NCBI GenBank assembly: GCA_934643865.1
Contig: CAKUCX010000045.1
Coordinates: forward strand, 1-26,163
Origin: an uncultured Kiritimatiellota bacterium
GTDB taxonomy: Bacteria > Verrucomicrobiota > Kiritimatiellia > RFP12 > UBA1067
DNA length: 26,163 bases
Direction of reading: 5' to 3'
The notes under the pieces: generated by a model
Databases searched by the model: none
Told to the model about the DNA's origin: nothing
The model's input: the letters and a program-made list of their open reading frames with translations, nothing else
In this document: piece after piece, positions 14,996-25,000 of the stretch
How the letters are laid out: each line of letters opens with the position of its first letter
Numbering within the stretch: the first letter of the stretch is position 1
Translations under genes and position numbers: made by a program

Positions 14996-15868
14996 ATGGC
15001 AGACATGGATGGATTCAAGGAGGCTTCGGCCTATGGCTTCGACCAGCCGCAGAGGAACGAGGCGTTTTTCCTCAAGGGCAACGAGAACCGGGGCTGGGGC
15101 GTGAAGAACCGCCTCGCGCGCATCTTCAACCCGAAGAGCGGCCGTACCGTGATGCTCGCGTGCGACCACGGCTTCATCATGGGGCCGACGAGCGGGCTTG
15201 AGCGCGTGGACCTCACGATCAACCCGCTCATTGAGTACGCGGACTGCCTGATGTGTACGCGCGGCATCCTCCGCAGTGTCATCCCCCCCACGATGTCGAA
15301 GCCCGTCTGCCTTCGGAGCGACGGCGGCACGACGATTCTCACGGACCTCAACCTCAACCGCGTCTACGACGTGGAGGACGTCGTGCGCGTGAACGCGAGC
15401 GCGATGGCCGTGATGGTCGCCTGCGGCGACCGCGCGAGCGAGCAGATCACCACGCAGAACCTCGTCCACACGGTGGACATGGGCGAAAAGCTCGGCATCC
15501 CCGTCCTCGGCGTGACGGCGGTCGGCAAGGACATGGCGCGCGACGCGCGCTACTTCGGCCTCGCCACGCGCGTCTGCGCGGAGAACGGCGCCGCCTTCGT
15601 GAAGACCTACTACGTGGACGAGGGCTTCGAGAAGGTCGTCGCGCAGTGCCCCGTGCCGATCGTGATCGCCGGCGGCAAGAAGCTGCCGGAGGACAAGGCC
15701 CTCGAACTCGCCTACAAGGCCATCCAGGCCGGCGCGGCGGGCGTGGACATGGGGCGCAACGTGTTCCAGAGCGCCAAGCCGCTCGCGATGATGAAGGCGA
15801 TTGCCGGCGTCGTCCACCAGGGCCTCACGCCGCAGGACGCCTTCCAACTCTACAACGACGAGGCGTGA
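14996..15868 (+). CDS. lsrF: LsrF-like class I aldolase / phospho-AI-2 thiolase (DeoC/FbaB-type)
   Basis: 290 residues. LsrF in enteric bacteria acts on the phosphorylated autoinducer-2 derivative 3-hydroxy-5-phosphonooxypentane-2,4-dione. Similarity to E. coli LsrF as I remember it is high throughout: start MADMDGFKEA, RIFNPKSGRTVMLACDHG, ADCLMCTRGILRSVIPP, GVTAVGKDMARDARYF, VPIVIAGGKKLPE and GVDMGRNVFQS. The catalytic Lys is K203 in FVKTYYVDEGFE, at the same number as in E. coli. AAAGGA lies 7 nt before ATG 14996. No lsrK, lsrR or AI-2 transporter is present, so a related ketose-phosphate aldolase role is equally possible; the upstream dhaL favours some phosphorylated ketose. The stop overlaps a GTG start of the next gene. 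Confidence 0.85.
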   Translation: MADMDGFKEASAYGFDQPQRNEAFFLKGNENRGWGVKNRLARIFNPKSGRTVMLACDHGFIMGPTSGLERVDLTINPLIEYADCLMCTRGILRSVIPPTMSKPVCLRSDGGTTILTDLNLNRVYDVEDVVRVNASAMAVMVACGDRASEQITTQNLVHTVDMGEKLGIPVLGVTAVGKDMARDARYFGLATRVCAENGAAFVKTYYVDEGFEKVVAQCPVPIVIAGGKKLPEDKALELAYKAIQAGAAGVDMGRNVFQSAKPLAMMKAIAGVVHQGLTPQDAFQLYNDEA

Positions 15869-16647
15869 GCCTGACGCTCCAGTTCCTCGGCACCGGCACG
15901 AGCGTGGGCGTTCCCCAGATCGGCTGCCGGTGCGCGACCTGCACCTCGACCGACGCGCGCGACCGGCGCCGTCGGTCGGGCCTCTACGTGCGCGCCGGGA
16001 AGACGGCGTTCGTCGTCGACACGCCGCCGGAGTTCCGCGTGGCGTGCCTCGCGCTCGGCATCGCGAAGGTCGACGCCGTCGTCCTCACCCACGCGCACAT
16101 GGACCACGTGGCGGGCTTCGACGACGTGCGCCGCTTCAACACGCTCAACGGGAAGGCGGCGATGGACTGCTACGCCGCGCCGGAGACGGTGGCGGCGATG
16201 CACCACATCTTCCCCTACATCACGACGCGGGCGAACCCGATCGGGCTCTTCCGCCCGATGATCGCCTTCAGGCCCGTCACGCGCGCCTTCCGGATCGGCG
16301 ACGTGGCGGTGACGCCGCTCCCCGTGGAGCATGGCGACGTGCGCACGAACGGCTACCTCTTCGAGGCGGAGGGGCGGCGCGCGGCGTACATCTCGGACTG
16401 CATCTCGATTCCGGCGCGCACGCGCGCGAAGATCCGGGGCGTCGACGTCCTCGTGCTCGACTGCCTGCGCGAACGGGAGCATCCCACGCACATGAACCTC
16501 GCGCGCGCGCTCGCCGAGATCCGCGCGGCCGCCCCCGGGCGGGCCTACCTCATCCACATGAGCCACGACGTGCGGCATGCGGCGTTTTCGAAGCGGCTGC
16601 CGCGCGGCGTGCGGCTCTCCTACGACGGCCTGCGCGTGCGGGTCTAG
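15865..16647 (+). CDS. PhnP-like metallo-beta-lactamase-fold hydrolase
   Basis: 260 residues from a GTG start that overlaps the lsrF stop (GTGA, 15865-15868). The fold begins LQFLGTGTSVGVPQIGCRC. The metal motif is THAHMDH (H76, H78, D80, H81), with further ligands in VEHGDV, ISDC and LIHMSHD. GCRCATC (C21, C23, C26) matches the extra structural zinc site typical of PhnP, a phosphoribosyl cyclic phosphodiesterase of the C-P lyase pathway. Many bacteria lacking that pathway have this protein as a general phosphodiesterase, and no phn gene is visible here. A GTG start with no separate ribosome site suggests translational coupling to lsrF. Confidence 0.82.
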   Translation: MSLTLQFLGTGTSVGVPQIGCRCATCTSTDARDRRRRSGLYVRAGKTAFVVDTPPEFRVACLALGIAKVDAVVLTHAHMDHVAGFDDVRRFNTLNGKAAMDCYAAPETVAAMHHIFPYITTRANPIGLFRPMIAFRPVTRAFRIGDVAVTPLPVEHGDVRTNGYLFEAEGRRAAYISDCISIPARTRAKIRGVDVLVLDCLREREHPTHMNLARALAEIRAAAPGRAYLIHMSHDVRHAAFSKRLPRGVRLSYDGLRVRV

Positions 16648-16675
16648 CGCGCGGCGGAAGAAAGGACGGACGACC

Positions 16676-17509
16676 ATGACGAGGAGACTTTTCCTGTGGC
16701 TGCTGTGCGCGGCGTGCGGCGCGGCGTGCGCCGCCCTGCCGAGCGAGATCACCGTGACGCTCAAGCCCGTCCACGACGTGTACGTGGAGGGCGAGCGCAT
16801 CCGCGTCGTCGTGGACATCGCGAACGCCTCGCCGGACGTGATCGACTGCCGGGGCGCGAAGGCGCCGGACGCGCTCGTGCTGGAACTCTACCGCGCAAGC
16901 GACCGCCACCAGTTCGACAAGGTCTCGAAGGGGCCGTTCACGGCCGACTTCGCCCTCCTCTCCGGCGAGGGCCAGAAGCTGGAGGCCTTCCTCGGCGACC
17001 ACTTCGCCTTCGAGAAGACGACGCGCTACTTCGCGCGCGCCGTCCTCGTCCACGGCGGCATGCGCTTCGAGAGCCCGCTCAGGACGTTCGACGTGGTGCC
17101 GGGCATGAAGTGCGGCGGCGCGCTCCAGATGTTCGAGGGGCACGACGGCCTGAAGCGCACGTTCGAGCTCGTCCACTGGAGCCGTAACCGCATCGAGCAC
17201 CTCTTCCTCAAGGCGCGGGACCACGGCACGTCGCGCCGGCGCTGGGCGACGGCCGACCTCGGCCCGTTCCTCCGCGTGACGCGCCCCAAGGTGTCGGTGA
17301 TGCCCACGGGCGAGGTTGTCACGCTCCACCGCGCGACGCAGGATTCCTTCATCCGCACGGAGTTCTGGAGCCTCCCAAGCGTTTTCGAGTTCCACGAGAA
17401 CGAGGTCATGATGGATCCCGACGTGGCCGGCGCGGAGCGCGTGAAGGAGCTTTACAAGGACTCCGGCGGCGTCGAGGCCGTGAAGAAGGCCTGGTGGAAG
17501 TTCTGGTAG
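16676..17509 (+). CDS. Exported protein of unknown function
   Basis: 277 residues that I do not recognise. A signal peptide is clear at residues 1 to about 20 (MTRRLFLWLLCAACGAACAA/LPSE). The following 80 or so residues (ITVTLKPVHDVYVEGERIRV and VVDIANASPDVID) read like an Ig-like or fibronectin-like beta-domain similar to those describing 'enhancement of metabolic state' in extracytoplasmic proteins. The rest is mixed, with many basic residues, and ends KKAWWKFW. No catalytic motif or lipobox is evident. ATG 16676 has AAAGGAC 9 nt upstream and begins at the signal peptide. It sits 28 nt after the PhnP-like gene and 18 nt before tsaD, so is probably in the same transcript. Confidence 0.7.
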   Translation: MTRRLFLWLLCAACGAACAALPSEITVTLKPVHDVYVEGERIRVVVDIANASPDVIDCRGAKAPDALVLELYRASDRHQFDKVSKGPFTADFALLSGEGQKLEAFLGDHFAFEKTTRYFARAVLVHGGMRFESPLRTFDVVPGMKCGGALQMFEGHDGLKRTFELVHWSRNRIEHLFLKARDHGTSRRRWATADLGPFLRVTRPKVSVMPTGEVVTLHRATQDSFIRTEFWSLPSVFEFHENEVMMDPDVAGAERVKELYKDSGGVEAVKKAWWKFW

Positions 17510-17527
17510 CTTTTAAGGCAGGCGAAG

Positions 17528-18649
17528 ATGGACATTCTGGGCATTGAGACAAGCTGTGACGAGACGGCGTGCGCCGTCGTGCGGGACGGGCGCGAGGTGC
17601 TGTCCAACGTCGTCTACACGCAGATCCCGCTCCACCGGCCCTACGGCGGCGTCGTGCCGGAGGTGGCGAGCCGCGCCCACATCGAGAAGATCCACGGCGT
17701 CGTCGCCGAGGCGATGCGGGGCGTGGATGCCCTCGACGCCGTGGCGGTGACGTATGGGCCGGGGCTTGCGAGTTCGCTCCTCGTGGGGCTCAACGCCGCG
17801 AAGGGGCTTGCGCTCGCCCTCGGCGTGCCGCTCATCGGCATCAACCACATCGAGGCGCACCTCCACACGCCGTTCCTCTTCGACGCGCCGGGGGACGGAA
17901 CGCCGCCCCCCGCGCCCGAGGACGCCCTGCCCGCGCTCGGCCTCGCCGTCTCGGGCGGCCACACGACGTGGGTGGACATGCCGGACTACGGCGCCTACAC
18001 GATCATCGGGCAGACGCTCGACGATGCGGCGGGCGAGGCGTTCGACAAGGCCGCGAAGCTGCTCGGGCTCGGCTATCCGGGCGGCCCCGTCATCGACCGC
18101 TGGGCGAAGGGCCACTGGAACGGCGTGACGGACTTCTCGGACGCCGCCGCGCTGAAGGCCCTCGCCTACCCGCCCGGCATCCAGGTGCGCGATCCCCTGC
18201 CGCGTTTCCCGAAGGGCCACCCCCGCGCCGGAACGGCGGCCCTCGCCGGGCTCGACGCGGACCTCTGCGTCTCGTTCTCGGGCCTCAAGACCGCGCTTCT
18301 CTACTACGTGAAGAAGAACCCGCCGCACAGCGACCGCGAAAAGGCGGCCCTCGTCGCCGCCTACCAGGAGGCGATCGTCGGCACGCTCGCGGACCGCACG
18401 CGCCTCGCGCTGAAGCGCCGCGCCTACCGGTCGCTCATCGTGGGCGGCGGCGTCTCCCTCAACGGCCGCCTCCGCGCGAAGCTCGCCGAGGTCGCCGCCG
18501 AGGCGGGCGTGCGCCTTCTCCTTGCGCAGCCGAAGTACTGCGGCGACAACGCGGCGATGATCGCGGGCCTCGCCTTCTACCGGCGCAACCTCGTGGGCGA
18601 CGCGGCGCTCGCCGCCGACGTCCGGCCCACGCTCCAGGCCGGCGATTGA
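17528..18649 (+). CDS. tsaD: tRNA N6-adenosine threonylcarbamoyltransferase TsaD
   Basis: 373 residues, a little longer than most bacterial TsaD. The enzyme transfers the threonylcarbamoyl group to A37 of ANN-decoding tRNAs, with TsaB, TsaC and TsaE. Landmarks in order are ILGIETSCDETACAVV, the metal motif NHIEAH (H107, H111), GLAVSGGHTT, GEAFDKAAKLLGLGYPGGP, VSFSGLKTALL and CGDNAAMIAG (D340 metal ligand). ATG 17528 is preceded by AGGCAGGCG. It is an essential housekeeping gene embedded among carbohydrate-related genes. Its partners are not in the window. There is a Pro-rich insert around residues 120-137 (GDGTPPPAPEDA) before the SGGHT motif. Confidence 0.96.
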   Translation: MDILGIETSCDETACAVVRDGREVLSNVVYTQIPLHRPYGGVVPEVASRAHIEKIHGVVAEAMRGVDALDAVAVTYGPGLASSLLVGLNAAKGLALALGVPLIGINHIEAHLHTPFLFDAPGDGTPPPAPEDALPALGLAVSGGHTTWVDMPDYGAYTIIGQTLDDAAGEAFDKAAKLLGLGYPGGPVIDRWAKGHWNGVTDFSDAAALKALAYPPGIQVRDPLPRFPKGHPRAGTAALAGLDADLCVSFSGLKTALLYYVKKNPPHSDREKAALVAAYQEAIVGTLADRTRLALKRRAYRSLIVGGGVSLNGRLRAKLAEVAAEAGVRLLLAQPKYCGDNAAMIAGLAFYRRNLVGDAALAADVRPTLQAGD

Positions 18650-18691
18650 CGGGCGATGGGGCGGCAGGGCGGCCTTTACAGGAAGGACGAC

Positions 18692-21361
18692 ATGAAACGA
18701 AACGCTTTTGGGGCATGTGTGTTGGCGGCGGGACTGGCGATGGGGGCCGCCGGCGCGGTCGATCTCGTTCTCGCGCCGGACGGCGAGGTCCGCACGCCCG
18801 CCGCCGCGCTCGCGCGGGCGCGCGCCCTGCGCGCCTCGGGCGCCGTGGCGGGGCGTCCCGTGGAGATCCGGGTCGCGCCCGGACGCTACCATCTTTCCGA
18901 ACCGCTCACCTTCACGGCGGCGGACTCCGCCGTGCGCTTCCGGGGCGCCTCGCCGCGCGCGGCGGTCTTCGACGGCGGTCGCGCGCTCGCGCCGTTCACG
19001 GCGGGCGCGGACGGCGTGTGGGAGACGGCGGTGCCGGACGGGCTCGTCTTCGACCAGCTCTGGGTCGGGGGGCGCCGCGCGGTGCGCGCGCGCACGCCGA
19101 ACCGCTTCTACCACTACATGAAGGAGGCCGACGAGACGTGTGCGAACCGCGCGTTCTTCGCCGAGGCGGCCGATGTCGCGCCGCTCGCGCAGCTGCCGCC
19201 GGACGAGCTTGCGCGCGTCGCCGTCGCCGTCTGGCAGAGCTGGGACATGGGCTACGGGCACGTCGCATCGCTGGACGCGGCGTCGGGCCGTCTCGTCATG
19301 AAGCAGGCGATGAAGCGCCCGCTCTTCTTCTGGTGCGCTACGCGCCCCCGCTACGCGCTGGAGAACTTCCGCGCCGCGCTCGACGCGCCCGGCGAGTGGT
19401 TCCACGACGTCAAGGCGCGGAAGCTCCTCTACATCCCGCGTGAAGGGGAGACGGTCGAACGGACCCGCGCGCACGTGCCGGTCGCGACGTCGCTCGTCGT
19501 GTTCGCGGGTGACCGCGCGCGGGGGGAGGTCGTGCGCGACGTTTCGTTCGAGGGCATCGGCTTCGAGTACACGGCGTTCCGGATTGGCCCGACGGGCGTC
19601 GCCAACGCCCAGGCGGCGGCGAACGTGCAGGAGGGGGCGCTGATGGGCGCGGGCGTGGAGAACCTCTCGTTCACGAACTGCCGCATCGCCCACACGGGCG
19701 CGCACGGCCTCCTCCTCCGCGCCGGTAGCCGGCACGTGGCCGTGCGGCACACGCTCGTGGAGGACCTGGGCGCGGGCGGCATCGCCTTCGGCGGCGACAA
19801 CCCCCGGGACCCGGCGAAGGCGGCCGGCGTCTCCTCGCACCTCGTCGTGGAGGATTCGATCATCCGCCACGGCGGGCGCACGCTCCAGGCGGGCATCGGC
19901 GTGTGGATCGGCCACGCCCACGACTGCGCGGTCGTCCACAACGAGATCTGCGACTTCTTCTACACGGGCGTGTCGCTCGGCTGGACGTGGGGCTACGCGC
20001 CGACGGTCAACCGCCGCAACCGCATCGCCTTCAACCGCATCCACCACATCGGGCAGGGCGCGCTCTCCGACATGGGCGGCGTCTACACGCTCGGCGACAA
20101 CGCGGGCAGCGAGGTGGCGAACAACTGGATCTGGGAGGTGAACGGCTACGCGGGCAACGGCGCGCCCGCCTGGGGCCTCTACACGGACGAAGGCTCGCAG
20201 GGCCTCGTCTTCCGCGACAACCTCGTCGCGCGCTGCCGCGACGGCGCGATCCACCAGCACTACGGCCGCGAGAACGTCTACTCCAACAACCTCTTCCTCG
20301 CCTTCTCGAAGGCCGGCGCGTGGCGCTCGCGCGCCGAGGACCATGTGACGGTCCGCGTGCTGAACAACGTCTTCTGGTGGACGGACCCCGACGGCGCGGC
20401 CTGGCGCGGCGGCGGGAGCTTCGCGTCCATGCGGGACGTCGTGGCGGACGGCAACCTCTACTGGTGCGCGGCGGGCGCCGTGAAGGAGACGGCGTTCAAG
20501 GGGGCGGACTGGGCGCAGTGGCGCGCGCAGGGGCACGACGCGCGGGGGGCGCTCGCCGACCCGCTCTTCGCCGATCCCGCGAAGGGCGACTGGCGCCTGC
20601 GGCCCGGCTCGCCCGCGCTGTCAGCCGGGTTCCGTCCGTTCGACTGGCACGCGGCGGGCGTCTACGGCACGGACGCGGCGTGGCGGGCGTGCGCGGAGGA
20701 GCGGTGCTGGGACGCCTTCGAGGACGCCCCGAAGGCGCCGAAGTACCGGCGCGAGCGGCTGCGGGCGGACTTCGAGCGCTTCCCGGCCGGCAACGTTCCC
20801 CACACGATGGGGGCGTTCGCGCCGCTCGACGCCAACCCCGGCCGTCCGGGGCGGCTCGCGGTCGTGGACGCCGATCCCGCGCAGGGGCGGAAGGCGCTTC
20901 GGTTCGCCGACGCGCCGGACCTGAAGCCGAACTGGACGCCCATCGTCACGGCGGCGTGCGGCGTGGAGGCGGGTGTCGCGAAGCTCGCGTTCGCCCTCAA
21001 GGTCGAGGACGGGGCGACGCCGACCGTCGAGCTGCGCGACTATTCGGGGGACGAGCCGTTCACGGTCGGCGTGCGCCTCACCGTCCAGAAGGGGCGGTTC
21101 ACGGCGAACGGGCGCGACCTCTGCGCGGCGCGGTCCGGCGTCTGGCACGACGTCGCGCTCGCGCTGCCGCTTTCGGGCCCCCGGGCGGGCCGGTGGTCGC
21201 TCACCGTCACGCCCCGAGGCGGCGCGTCCGCGCGGGCGGAGTTCGCGTCGTTCCTCGACGCGCGCTTCAAGGCGCTTACATGGATCGGCTTCATCTGCTA
21301 CGGCGCCACGTCCTCCGTCTGGTACCTGGACGACCTGCGCCTCGACACGGAACGGGACTAG
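18692..21361 (+). CDS. Exported right-handed beta-helix enzyme, GH141-like
   Basis: 889 residues. Signal peptide 1 to about 22 (VLAAGLAMGAAGA/VDL). The N-terminus (EVRTPAAALARARALRASG, then PVEIRVAPGRYHLSEPLTF) is the usual opening of large parallel beta-helix enzymes such as GH141 fucosidase/xylanase relatives. Rungs run from about residue 290 to 640 with asparagine-ladder patterns (NRIAFNRIHHIGQGALSDMG, VYSNNLFLAF, VLNNVFWWTD). A small domain occurs at about 140-280 (GEWFHDVKARKLLYIP). The last 200 residues form a separate beta-sandwich, possibly carbohydrate-binding. ATG 18692 has AGGAAGG 5 nt upstream. The helix ends ADPLFADPAKGDWRLRPGSP, closely matching the C-terminal domain of the rhamnosidase fusion. 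No catalytic pair can be assigned by eye. Confidence 0.78.
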   Translation: MKRNAFGACVLAAGLAMGAAGAVDLVLAPDGEVRTPAAALARARALRASGAVAGRPVEIRVAPGRYHLSEPLTFTAADSAVRFRGASPRAAVFDGGRALAPFTAGADGVWETAVPDGLVFDQLWVGGRRAVRARTPNRFYHYMKEADETCANRAFFAEAADVAPLAQLPPDELARVAVAVWQSWDMGYGHVASLDAASGRLVMKQAMKRPLFFWCATRPRYALENFRAALDAPGEWFHDVKARKLLYIPREGETVERTRAHVPVATSLVVFAGDRARGEVVRDVSFEGIGFEYTAFRIGPTGVANAQAAANVQEGALMGAGVENLSFTNCRIAHTGAHGLLLRAGSRHVAVRHTLVEDLGAGGIAFGGDNPRDPAKAAGVSSHLVVEDSIIRHGGRTLQAGIGVWIGHAHDCAVVHNEICDFFYTGVSLGWTWGYAPTVNRRNRIAFNRIHHIGQGALSDMGGVYTLGDNAGSEVANNWIWEVNGYAGNGAPAWGLYTDEGSQGLVFRDNLVARCRDGAIHQHYGRENVYSNNLFLAFSKAGAWRSRAEDHVTVRVLNNVFWWTDPDGAAWRGGGSFASMRDVVADGNLYWCAAGAVKETAFKGADWAQWRAQGHDARGALADPLFADPAKGDWRLRPGSPALSAGFRPFDWHAAGVYGTDAAWRACAEERCWDAFEDAPKAPKYRRERLRADFERFPAGNVPHTMGAFAPLDANPGRPGRLAVVDADPAQGRKALRFADAPDLKPNWTPIVTAACGVEAGVAKLAFALKVEDGATPTVELRDYSGDEPFTVGVRLTVQKGRFTANGRDLCAARSGVWHDVALALPLSGPRAGRWSLTVTPRGGASARAEFASFLDARFKALTWIGFICYGATSSVWYLDDLRLDTERD

Positions 21362-21377
21362 AAAAGGAGTGTGCGCA

Positions 21378-21752
21378 ATGCGAATGGACACGGTGGCGAG
21401 GTTTGGGAGCGCATGCGCGGCGATGCTGCTGCCCGTGCTTGTCGAGGCGGCGCAGAACGGCGCGGGGCGGGCATCGAGGTGACGTGCCCGGGCGTGGACT
21501 ACGCGTGGGCCAAGGCGACGCTCGCGCGCGACGGCTGGACGAACGAAATCGTGCTGGCGGACCTGCCGCTGGCGGCGAACGCCTCCGGCGGCCTCGTGAA
21601 GAAGGGCGCGGGGCGGCTCGTCCTGAACGCCGCGAACACCTTTGCGGGGCCCGTGGAGGTGGCGGGCGGCACGCTCATCGCGGGGAACGACCGCGCGTGG
21701 CCACGAGCTGAAGCTCGGCCTCCAGAAGGGGACGGTGCTGATCCTGCGCTAG
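21378..21752 (+). pseudogene. Decayed autotransporter-associated beta-strand (PATR) protein gene
   Basis: GAAAAGGAG precedes ATG 21378, which starts a signal-peptide-like sequence (ACAAMLLPVLVEAAQ) but stops at 21482. From about 21470 the -1/+2 frame continues with EVTCPGVDYAWAKATLARDG and then the PATR-like segment GGLVKKGAGRLVLNAANTF. Near 21700 the original frame resumes as HELKLGLQKGTVLILR and stops at 21750-21752, a typical end for such proteins. So one short gene is broken by two compensating frame changes, probably with an internal deletion. It lies 16 nt after the beta-helix gene. An assembly or base-call error at either shift is possible. Confidence 0.7.
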
Positions 21753-22011
21753 CGGAAGGCCGCCGACCGCATTCCAAACGCCCTCGGCGCGTGGCGTCCG
21801 AACGGGCCCGGCGCGCGAAGCTTGCGCAGGCCCTCGACATCTACGCCTCAACGGGAAAGAAATCAGCCGTGCGCGACTTTCTCTTCCCAAGAGCCGGGCG
21901 GTTGGACTGTGCGCAGCGTCAGGCGCAGCGGTAGCGGAGCCCCTTTGCCAACCCTCGGAGTTTCTACACCCCGCTGTTCAGTGACGCATTACAAAGAACG
22001 TGATTTCATAC
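21753..22011. other. Intergenic stretch without a supported gene
   Basis: 259 bp between the decayed PATR gene and the next promoter. One frame stays open to 21934, with a segment ALDIYASTGKKSAVRDFLFP that looks faintly protein-like, but it has no start of its own and I cannot identify it. Composition falls from GC-rich to AT-rich after about 21960. No convincing terminator or RNA gene is seen. Confidence 0.5.
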
Positions 22012-22041
22012 TTGCATTTTCGTTATGGTTTTTTGTAGAAT
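22012..22041 (+). promoter_or_regulatory. Sigma70-type promoter for the PATR/LamG-like gene
   Basis: TTGCAT (22012-22017) and TAGAAT (22036-22041) are separated by 18 nt in a markedly AT-rich stretch that contrasts with the GC-rich window. Transcription would start near 22048, with AAAAAGGAG close to ATG 22077. Confidence 0.7.
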
Positions 22042-22076
22042 TATTGCGCGTTTTTTGAGTGCGAAAAAGGAGTGGC

Positions 22077-25000
22077 ATGAACGGAAGACGAATGGCCGCA
22101 TGGGCGTGCGCGGTTGTGGTGGGGTTCTGCGCCGTCTGCGGACGGGCCGAGGAGGTCGCGGGCGTGCGTGAGCTGACGGCCGACACCGTGCTGACGAACC
22201 TCACCGGGACGGGCACGATCACCTGTTCGGCCGCACAGCCGGTGACGCTGACGCTGCATAGCACGGAGCTGTCCGAGTTCAAGGGCACGATCGGCGGTGC
22301 GATCCGCATCGTCAAGACCGGGACGGGGCAGCTTAGGCTGACGTCGCAGGCCGCGTCGTCGTTCTCGGGTGGACTGGAGATCGAGGCGGGGATCTACTCG
22401 CAGGTTGCGGCGGTCGGTTCCGGGCCGATCACCGTGCGCGGGAACGGCGGTCTGGTCTTCATGGTGGGCGGGACGCTCACCAACCACCTCACGTTTGCGG
22501 AGTCGGGCAAGCTGGGCGTGTGGCGCGGCTTCACGCTGACGCTCAGGCAGATGCCCGACATGCGCAAGGCGAAGGTGACGTTCACCGACGGCGGAACATT
22601 CTACTTCCCCGCGCCGCTGACGGACGCGGTGGCGGGCGGAACCGTGTTCGCGGTCGACAAGGGCGTCCTCTCCCTTCCCGCGAACGTCTTTGGCGCGGGC
22701 GACGGCCTCCTTGTGTCGTCCCTTTCGTTGACGGCGGGCAGTCTCGATGGCGGTATGTACGGCAACGTGCAGGGCTACCTCAGCCGTCTCCACGCCCGGG
22801 GGACGGTCGCGTTGCCCGACCTGTCGCTCGCTGGCGGGCGGCGGCCTTTGACCGGCGAGATCCCCGTCGAGATCGCCGACACGGCCCAGGGCGACCCGCG
22901 CACGCTCACGCCGCCGCCGGCGTTTGTCTTCGGCGGGCGTGTCACCGTGACGGCGGATACGGTGATCGATGGCGTGGCGGTGGAGGTGGCTTCGGAGGCG
23001 GCCCCGACCGAGATCTTCGTCGCCGCCGGCAAGACGCTCGCCCTCTCGAACGCCGTCGTGCAGACGGCGGGCGCGGGGCCGGGCGGCCTGCTGAAGACGG
23101 GCGCGGGCACGCTCGCGTTCCATGACGTGCTGGACATCGAGGGACGCATGGACGTGATGGACGGGACGGTGGCCTTCGGGGCCGGCGTGCAGACGATGAC
23201 GCCCGCGACGCTGGGGCTCGTCCACGCCCCGTCGGTCGTCCGCTTCGGGGACGGCGCCGTGGCGGACCTCCGCCTCGGCCTCACGTCCAACGTCCACACG
23301 GGCTTCCTCGCCACGGCGGGCATTTGGTTCGACGCGGCCGCCCTCCGCGGCCGCGAGGGGACGGTGGTCTCGGCCGTGCCCAATTTCGGCACGGCCGGCG
23401 GCGCGTTCACGACCACGTTCGCGTTCGGTCGAACGGGCCAGGCGCCGACCTTCTCCGCAGCGGGCCTGGCGGGGAAGCCCGCGCTCGCCTTCAACGGAAG
23501 GCAGTCGCTTGCGCTCGCGGCCTACACGAACACGTCGGACCAGATCACGGTCTTCACCGTCCTCCAGTGCGATGCCTACTATCCGTCGGAGGACGGCCGC
23601 GGTCTGTGGGTCGGCTTCTTCTCGACGTGTACGCCGAACGCGGACTACCTGGGGCAGTATGGGGAAGACGAGAAGGACCCCGGCTCGCTCCATACGAGCT
23701 TCGCCCAGCAGCTCGATGCAACCTACGACACGGTGGAGAAGACGTTCTCCCGCCTTTCGGTGCGGCAGGGGGCGCGCACGCTCTACACGCTCGACGCCCA
23801 GGGTCAGCTGCCGATCGGCGCGCCGTTTCTCTTCGCGCACCGGCGCGAGGGCGCCTCGCATGCGGGCTCGCTCTACTGGGACGAGGCGGCTGCTGAGGCG
23901 ACGGCGGGCGGCACGGCCGAGACGGGCGCGTTCACCGCGCGGCTCTTCTCGCTCGGCGGGCGCCTCACGCGGGCCGGCCAGCCGAACGAAAGGCGCCTGT
24001 TCACGGGGAAGATCGGCGAGCTGCTCGTCTTCGACCGGGCGCTCACGCCGGCCGAGACGGCGTTCGTGAAGGCCTACCTGAAGAACAAGTGGTTCGGCAC
24101 GGCGCTGGACGCGGCGCTGGAGACGGAGGAGGAGCCGCCCGTGCCGCAGCGGCGCGCCACGCTCGACGTCCCGGCGGGGACGGCGCATGTGGCACTCGTG
24201 AAGGCGGACGCGACCCAGGCCCTGCTCCTCTCGAAGACGGGCGCGGGATGCCTCGGCTTCTCAGACGCCGGGGGCGCCGCGCGGCGGCTTGACGTGCAGG
24301 AGGGGGCGCTCGCGCTCCGGCCGCCCGAGCAGGCGGTCGCCTCCGGGAAGGCCGTCATCTGGCTCGATGCCGACGATCGCGATTCGATGACGCTGGACGC
24401 GGCGGGCGCCGTTGTCGCCGCGCGCAACCTCGGCACGGCGGGCGGCACGTTCACGCTCTCGACGGCGAAGGGGGGCGTGCCGTACCTGACGGACGGCAGT
24501 GGCATCAACGGACGGCGCACGCTCGCCTTCGACAACCAGAGCGCGCTCTGGCTCGCGAGCTACACGAACAACAGCGACAACGCGCGCGACCTCCACCTCT
24601 ACGGCGTCTTCCAGCGCAACGGCATGAAGCAGTGGTTCGGCGGCCCCATCTCCTTCTCCTGTGCGACCGACACGGGGGCCGACCATGAGGTGAGGGGCAA
24701 CTTCCACATCGAGGACGCCACCGCGACGAAGATCAAGCTGTTCTTCGGGACGACCGGACCGTCGTCGGCCGAACTCTACGTCCTGGAGGGTGAGAATCCG
24801 TTTGTGGACGGCGAGCCGTTCCTCTTCGTCTCCCATCAGGGTGCGACGTGGACGGCAAACGCATTCATCCGCGCGGGGCTGGACGATCTCGCCGCCACCC
24901 CCTGGCTCGCCCAGAGCGGACAGAAGCTGACCGCGCCGCGCATCACGCTCTGCCAGCTCGGCGGGCGACTCAAAGGCGGCGTGCCGCAGGACGGGCGCAA

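Noticed and set aside
17513..20536. A 1007-codon open frame on the - strand opposite tsaD and the beta-helix gene
   Set aside because: Same reason: an antisense shadow across two well-supported + strand genes, with no recognisable motif.
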